Of a stretch of 8,706 nt of DNA, positions 5,919 through 8,706 are shown one piece after another; within the stretch, counting starts at the first letter, position 1, and every line of letters begins with the position of its first letter. The notes beneath the pieces are model-generated. The model worked only from the letters and a program-made list of their open reading frames with translations. It was not told the origin of the DNA and made no database searches. Source of the stretch: Cognatazoarcus sp050305135. GTDB taxonomy: Bacteria > Pseudomonadota > Gammaproteobacteria > Burkholderiales > Rhodocyclaceae. Both the position numbers and the translations under genes were made by a program. The DNA lies in NCBI GenBank assembly GCA_050305135.1, contig JBNLET010000263.1:1-8706 (forward strand), written 5' to 3'.

Positions 5919-6800
5919 TCACCCCTCGGCCGTGACCTCGCGCAGCGTCTTGAACTCATAGCCGCGCTCGGCCAGGCATCGGAAGATGGCCTCGACCCTG
6001 CCCAGCATGGCCCGACAGTCCTCCTCGGTGCGGCAGTAGGGACTCATGTCCGGCACCAGTTCGACGTTGTGGAACATGCTGCACAAGACCGTGGGCGACA
6101 CGTTGGCCTCGTACCAATCGATGACCTCGAGGCACTGCTCCAGCTCCGAGAACCGCGGCGTCGGCCGCAGCCACTTGATCTCGGGCGTGATCGACACCGG
6201 CACCTCCAGCACCGTCGAATCCCCTACCGCACAGATGTCGTCTTTCGACGGATGGTAGGGCGCCAGACTCCCGGGCCGCGAGAAATCGGCGATGTCGTGC
6301 CAGTTGCGAAACGGCGTGACGCTGGTGTCGTGGCTGTAACCGAGGCGTTCCAGGCAGGCGATGGTCCATCCGCGCGCGCCGAAACGGCCGGCACGAAACG
6401 AACGCGGCCGCTCGCCGAACAGCTCGGTGAAGTGATCGGTCAGCGTCTCGAGCTTGGCCAGTTCGAGATCGGGCGGGTAGCTGCACTGCATCTCGCCCGG
6501 GTCGCAGCCGCCGAAATCGGTGCCGGGATAGGTCGCCTCGGGGCCGATGTACTCGCCGTGAAGATGCGCGCCCAGTTCGCACCTGCTGCGGTCGAGGGCG
6601 TTCAGGCAGGCCACCGCGGCCGGGTCCACCATGACCGCCGGGCTGATCAGATACACCGGCCGTACGCCGTAGCGGTCGCACAGGGACTGGAGCCGGCCGA
6701 TCCCCTCGGTTACGCCGGTATAGGAAGCCGGATTGCGCGTCTTCCACTTCTTCGCGGCGTCGATTTCGACATCGATGGTCAGCACGAACGATTTGCCCAT
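5919..6800 (-). CDS. NodB-like polysaccharide deacetylase family protein (WbmS-like)
   Basis: 293 aa without a signal peptide. Features of a divergent CE4/NodB fold: TIDVEID at 8-14 (D10, E12) in place of the classical TFDDG motif; ELGAHLHGEY (75-84) with H79 and H81 as likely metal ligands; SFRAGRFGARG (134-144), the RAGR element seen in WbmS/WalW-type members; and a late SMFHNVEL (241-248) with H244. These enzymes remove acetyl groups from sugar amines or sit in O-antigen/capsule loci with uncertain roles. The atypical motif 1 makes catalysis less certain. ATG 6800 is chosen because it starts the conserved strand and has GAAGGGAGA upstream; the open frame to 6962 is Pro/Gly/Arg-rich and unconvincing. 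It is the first gene of the three-gene glycan unit. Confidence 0.85.
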   Translation of the reverse strand: MGKSFVLTIDVEIDAAKKWKTRNPASYTGVTEGIGRLQSLCDRYGVRPVYLISPAVMVDPAAVACLNALDRSRCELGAHLHGEYIGPEATYPGTDFGGCDPGEMQCSYPPDLELAKLETLTDHFTELFGERPRSFRAGRFGARGWTIACLERLGYSHDTSVTPFRNWHDIADFSRPGSLAPYHPSKDDICAVGDSTVLEVPVSITPEIKWLRPTPRFSELEQCLEVIDWYEANVSPTVLCSMFHNVELVPDMSPYCRTEEDCRAMLGRVEAIFRCLAERGYEFKTLREVTAEG

Positions 6801-6896
6801 TCTCCCTTCCCCGGCCGCTGAAGAAGACGGCGTCCTGAAATGCGAGATCTTCGGTCTGCCGGTCGGCCGCGAACCAGTGCCGGCCGGGCATGGAGG

Positions 6897-6924
6897 ATTC
6901 TGCCACGTCGATCGGATTCCACAA
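6897..6924 (-). promoter_or_regulatory. Candidate sigma-70 promoter for the glycan unit
   Basis: On the minus strand, TTGTGG (6924-6919) and CAGAAT (6902-6897) are separated by 16 bp. They match the -35 and -10 consensus at 3 and 4 of 6 positions. The start point would be near 6890, giving a leader of about 90 nt before the deacetylase ATG at 6800. This is the best pair I see in the 204-bp gap 6801-7004, but in GC-rich DNA such matches are weak evidence. Confidence 0.3.
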
Positions 6925-6973
6925 GGCCGTCCGACTCGCCCCGCCGCCGATGGCCCTGGCACGCGCAGGCCGA

Positions 6974-6994
6974 CGCGCCGCCCGCTTCGGCGCG
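6974..6994. terminator. GC stem-loop after NUDIX gene, possible weak terminator
   Basis: Perfect 7-bp arms, CGCGCCG (6974-6980) and CGGCGCG (6988-6994), enclose a 7-nt loop. It begins about 10 nt after the NUDIX stop codon in the direction of transcription. No U-run follows, so it is at best a weak or factor-dependent terminator. Confidence 0.35.
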
Positions 6995-7004
6995 CAACCC
7001 CACC

Positions 7005-7502
7005 TCAGCCGGCACGCCGCGCCAGCCAGTCCCTGACGGCCGGCCCGGTGCCGAATTCCCAGGCTTTCAGCTTCTGCGGCGGAATCAGCCGGTACTCGGC
7101 CAGTTCCTCGTTCAGCACGATCTCGCCGCGCGCCTTGACGTGGTAGGCGAGGATCAGCTCGTTCTTGCGCTCGAACGGGTACAGCCCGACCAGCGACACC
7201 GCGGTGGCCTCGAGCGCCGTTTCCTCGCGCACCTCGCGCACCACCGCGGCGGCCGGATCCTCGTTGCGCTCGAGGAAGCCGGTGACCAATGCGAACTTGC
7301 CCTCCTCCCAGGCGGCGTTGCGGGCCAGCAGGACCGCGCCGTCGCGGTCCTCGCACTGGACGATGGCGGCCACGATCGGGATCGGATTGTCCCAGAACAC
7401 CCAGCCGCAGCGCAGCTCGGCACAGCCCTGGCGCAGCACGCCGGCGATCGGGAACTCCTCCAGCGGGCTGCCGCAGCAGGGGCAGAAGCGGTATCGGCTC
7501 AT
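7005..7502 (-). CDS. NUDIX hydrolase with N-terminal zinc ribbon
   Basis: 165 aa. An N-terminal zinc-ribbon knuckle is visible: C7/C9/C10 in FCPCCGSPL and C27/C32 in CAELRCGWVFWDNP. The Nudix domain follows, with box GFLERNEDPAAAVVREVREE (G75 onward: G-x5-E-x7-R-E-V-x-E-E) binding the divalent metal. The usual Gly after EEx is Ala (EETAL). The layout resembles NADH/NUDT-like pyrophosphatases with a zinc ribbon, which hydrolyse nucleoside diphosphate derivatives, but the protein lacks the extra N-terminal domain of NudC, so the substrate is open. It follows alaS on the same strand, separated by alaS's terminator. ATG at 7502 has no Shine-Dalgarno. Family call firm. Confidence 0.92.
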   Translation of the reverse strand: MSRYRFCPCCGSPLEEFPIAGVLRQGCAELRCGWVFWDNPIPIVAAIVQCEDRDGAVLLARNAAWEEGKFALVTGFLERNEDPAAAVVREVREETALEATAVSLVGLYPFERKNELILAYHVKARGEIVLNEELAEYRLIPPQKLKAWEFGTGPAVRDWLARRAG

Positions 7503-7508
7503 GGCGCC

Positions 7509-7514
7509 ATGATA
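7509..7514 (-). promoter_or_regulatory. Possible -10 element giving a leaderless NUDIX mRNA
   Basis: TATCAT on the minus strand, 6 nt before the NUDIX ATG. If used, transcription would begin at or next to the start codon, in line with the lack of a Shine-Dalgarno. The expected -35 position (CGCCCG, within the terminator stem) does not resemble consensus, so this is speculative. Confidence 0.2.
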
Positions 7515-7516
7515 TG

Positions 7517-7544
7517 AAAAAGGGTCGCCCGCGGGCGACCCTTT
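7517..7544 (-). terminator. Intrinsic terminator of alaS
   Basis: A perfect 26-bp palindrome (7519-7544; arms AAAGGGTCGCCCG and CGGGCGACCCTTT), 22 nt after the alaS stop codon. On the minus strand the stem runs into five T residues (7521-7517). This is a classical Rho-independent terminator for alaS. It ends about 14 nt before the NUDIX start codon. Confidence 0.9.
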
Positions 7545-7566
7545 CGCAGGATCCGATGCGCGCGGC

Positions 7567-8706
7567 TCAGAGCCGCTCTTCCGCCCAGCCCTGCACCGAG
7601 GCCAGCGCCGCCGGCAGCTTGTCCGGCTGGTTGCCGCCGGCCTGGGCCATGTCGGGCCGGCCGCCGCCCTTGCCGCCGACCTGCTGGGCGACGAAATTGA
7701 CCAGCTCGCCGGCCTTGGCCTTGCCGGTCAGATCCTTCGTCACGCCGGCGATCAGGCTGACCTTGTCGCCGTCGGCGGAGGCCAGCACGACCACCGCGCT
7801 GCCGAGTTTGTCCTTCAGCTTGTCCATCGACTCGCGCAGCGTCGGCACGTCAGCGCCTTCGAGCAGCGCGGCCAGCACCCTGGCGCCCTTGACCTCGACC
7901 GCCCGGGCCGCCACGTCCTCGCCCTGGCGCGAGGCCAACATCGATTTGAGCTTGGCATTCTCCTTTTCAACTGCAGATAGCCGCTGCCGAATCCTTCTTG
8001 CCTGCTCAACAGCTTCCCGTGCTTCGGCCGAGTGAAAGCCCAGCTCGAACGCGAGTTCGTTGTATCCAGCTTCAAGGTTCTGCAAATGCGTCAGTGCGTT
8101 CTCACCGGTGAGGGCTTCGACACGACGAACCCCAGCCGCGACGCCTCCCTCCGACACGATCTTGAACAGCCCGATGTCGCCGGTGCGGGCCACGTGGGTG
8201 CCGCCGCACAGCTCGGTCGAGCTGCCGATCGTCAGCACCCGCACCTCGTCGCCGTACTTCTCGCCGAACAGCATCATCGCGCCGGTCTTCTGCGCCTCCT
8301 CGAGCGCCATCAGGCGCGCCTCGGTAGCCGAGTTGTCGAGGACCTCGGCATTGACGCGGCGCTCCACCTCGCGGATCTCGGCCTCGCCCATGGGCTGGCT
8401 GTGGGCGAAGTCGAAGCGGGTCTTGTCCGGGTCCACGAGCGAGCCCTTCTGCAGCACGTGCTCGCCCAGCACCTCGCGCAAGGCCTTGTGCATCAGGTGG
8501 GTGACCGAGTGGTTGCGCGCCGTGGCGGCCCGCGCCGCCATGTCCACGCGCGCCTGCACGCCGTTGCCGACGCGCAGCGAGCCCTGCTTGACGAGGCCGT
8601 GGTGGCCGAACACCGCGGCCTGGATCTTCTGCGTGTCCTCGACCGCGAAGATGCCGTGGCTGCCGCGCAGCTCGCCGCGATCGCCCACCTGGCCGCCGGA
8701 TTCGGC
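7567..8706 (-). CDS. alaS: Alanyl-tRNA synthetase, C-terminal part (start outside window)
   Basis: 379 residues of the C-terminal part; the N-terminal catalytic domain lies beyond the window edge at 8706, so the gene is cut, not broken. The fragment opens with AESGGQVGDRG of the editing region. It has the zinc-binding, mischarged-tRNA-clearing editing site HSVTH (66-70) and CGGTH (167-171) of the tRNA_SAD module, a coiled-coil-like linker (about 205-260), and the C-terminal C-Ala/DHHA1 domain with GKGGGRPDMAQAGG (345-358) and the ending LASVQGWAEERL. AlaRS attaches alanine to tRNA-Ala in the cytoplasm and hydrolyses Ser- and Gly-tRNA-Ala. The ending resembles proteobacterial AlaRS. Base and codon use change sharply over residues about 183-256. 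An intrinsic terminator follows. Confidence 0.97.
   Translation of the reverse strand, partial: AESGGQVGDRGELRGSHGIFAVEDTQKIQAAVFGHHGLVKQGSLRVGNGVQARVDMAARAATARNHSVTHLMHKALREVLGEHVLQKGSLVDPDKTRFDFAHSQPMGEAEIREVERRVNAEVLDNSATEARLMALEEAQKTGAMMLFGEKYGDEVRVLTIGSSTELCGGTHVARTGDIGLFKIVSEGGVAAGVRRVEALTGENALTHLQNLEAGYNELAFELGFHSAEAREAVEQARRIRQRLSAVEKENAKLKSMLASRQGEDVAARAVEVKGARVLAALLEGADVPTLRESMDKLKDKLGSAVVVLASADGDKVSLIAGVTKDLTGKAKAGELVNFVAQQVGGKGGGRPDMAQAGGNQPDKLPAALASVQGWAEERL
7941..8160. other. Atypical-composition block inside alaS
   Basis: By hand count this stretch is about 57% GC (126/220), and 7941-8100 about 53%, against roughly two-thirds in the flanks. It uses codons rare in the rest of the window (AGA, AGG, CTA, TCT, GTT, ATT, AAT, AAA). 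It codes for residues about 183-256 of the fragment, the end of the editing domain plus the coiled-coil linker, and the reading frame is intact throughout. Confidence 0.6.

Noticed and set aside
3824..5959. 711-aa minus-strand frame across both glycosyltransferases
   Set aside because: Same strand but another frame; Arg/Pro/Ala-rich with no motifs, whereas the chosen frames hold EGF..E and other GT signatures.
3562..5961. 799-aa plus-strand open frame opposite the two glycosyltransferases
   Set aside because: It is antisense to genes with clear GT motifs and its translation shows no domain; typical GC-rich shadow frame.

Overview
GC-rich (roughly two-thirds G+C) chromosomal DNA from a Gram-negative bacterium, most likely a beta- or gammaproteobacterium. 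The AlaRS C-terminus, the exported proteins with Sec-type signal peptides and the CadC/ToxR-style membrane regulator all fit this, but the genus cannot be read from the sequence. There is no sign of phage, insertion sequences, CRISPR, tRNA or rRNA. Eight genes are supported; apart from one regulator, all lie on the minus strand.

Region A (51-3593) is the most interesting part. A plus-strand gene (1389-3149) encodes a membrane-spanning regulator: an OmpR/CadC winged helix in the cytoplasm, one membrane helix, then a TolB-N-like domain and a TPR-rich region outside. It is divergent from a two-gene unit encoding an exported AhpD-like protein (556-954) and an exported YHS-domain protein (51-527). 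It is convergent, with a 6-bp gap, with a second exported YHS-domain gene (3156-3593). The 434-bp divergent region holds a direct repeat with 11-bp periodicity, as OmpR-type winged helices often recognise, next to an AT-rich tract. The second YHS gene has its own operator-like 25-bp imperfect palindrome just upstream of its Shine-Dalgarno sequence. I read this as a regulated set of envelope proteins, possibly for redox or metal stress. That function is inferred.

Region B (3760-6800) is a compact three-gene minus-strand unit: a NodB/WbmS-like polysaccharide deacetylase, a GT4-type glycosyltransferase and a second, divergent GT-B-like glycosyltransferase, separated by 8 and 30 bp. It probably makes or modifies a surface glycan. 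A modest promoter candidate lies in the 204-bp gap upstream.

Region C (7005-8706) is housekeeping: the C-terminal 379 residues of alanyl-tRNA synthetase (alaS, cut by the window edge), a strong intrinsic terminator, and a zinc-ribbon NUDIX hydrolase that starts only 16 bp past the terminator stem. A stretch of about 220 bp in alaS, covering the linker between the editing and C-terminal domains, has clearly lower GC and different codon use than its flanks.
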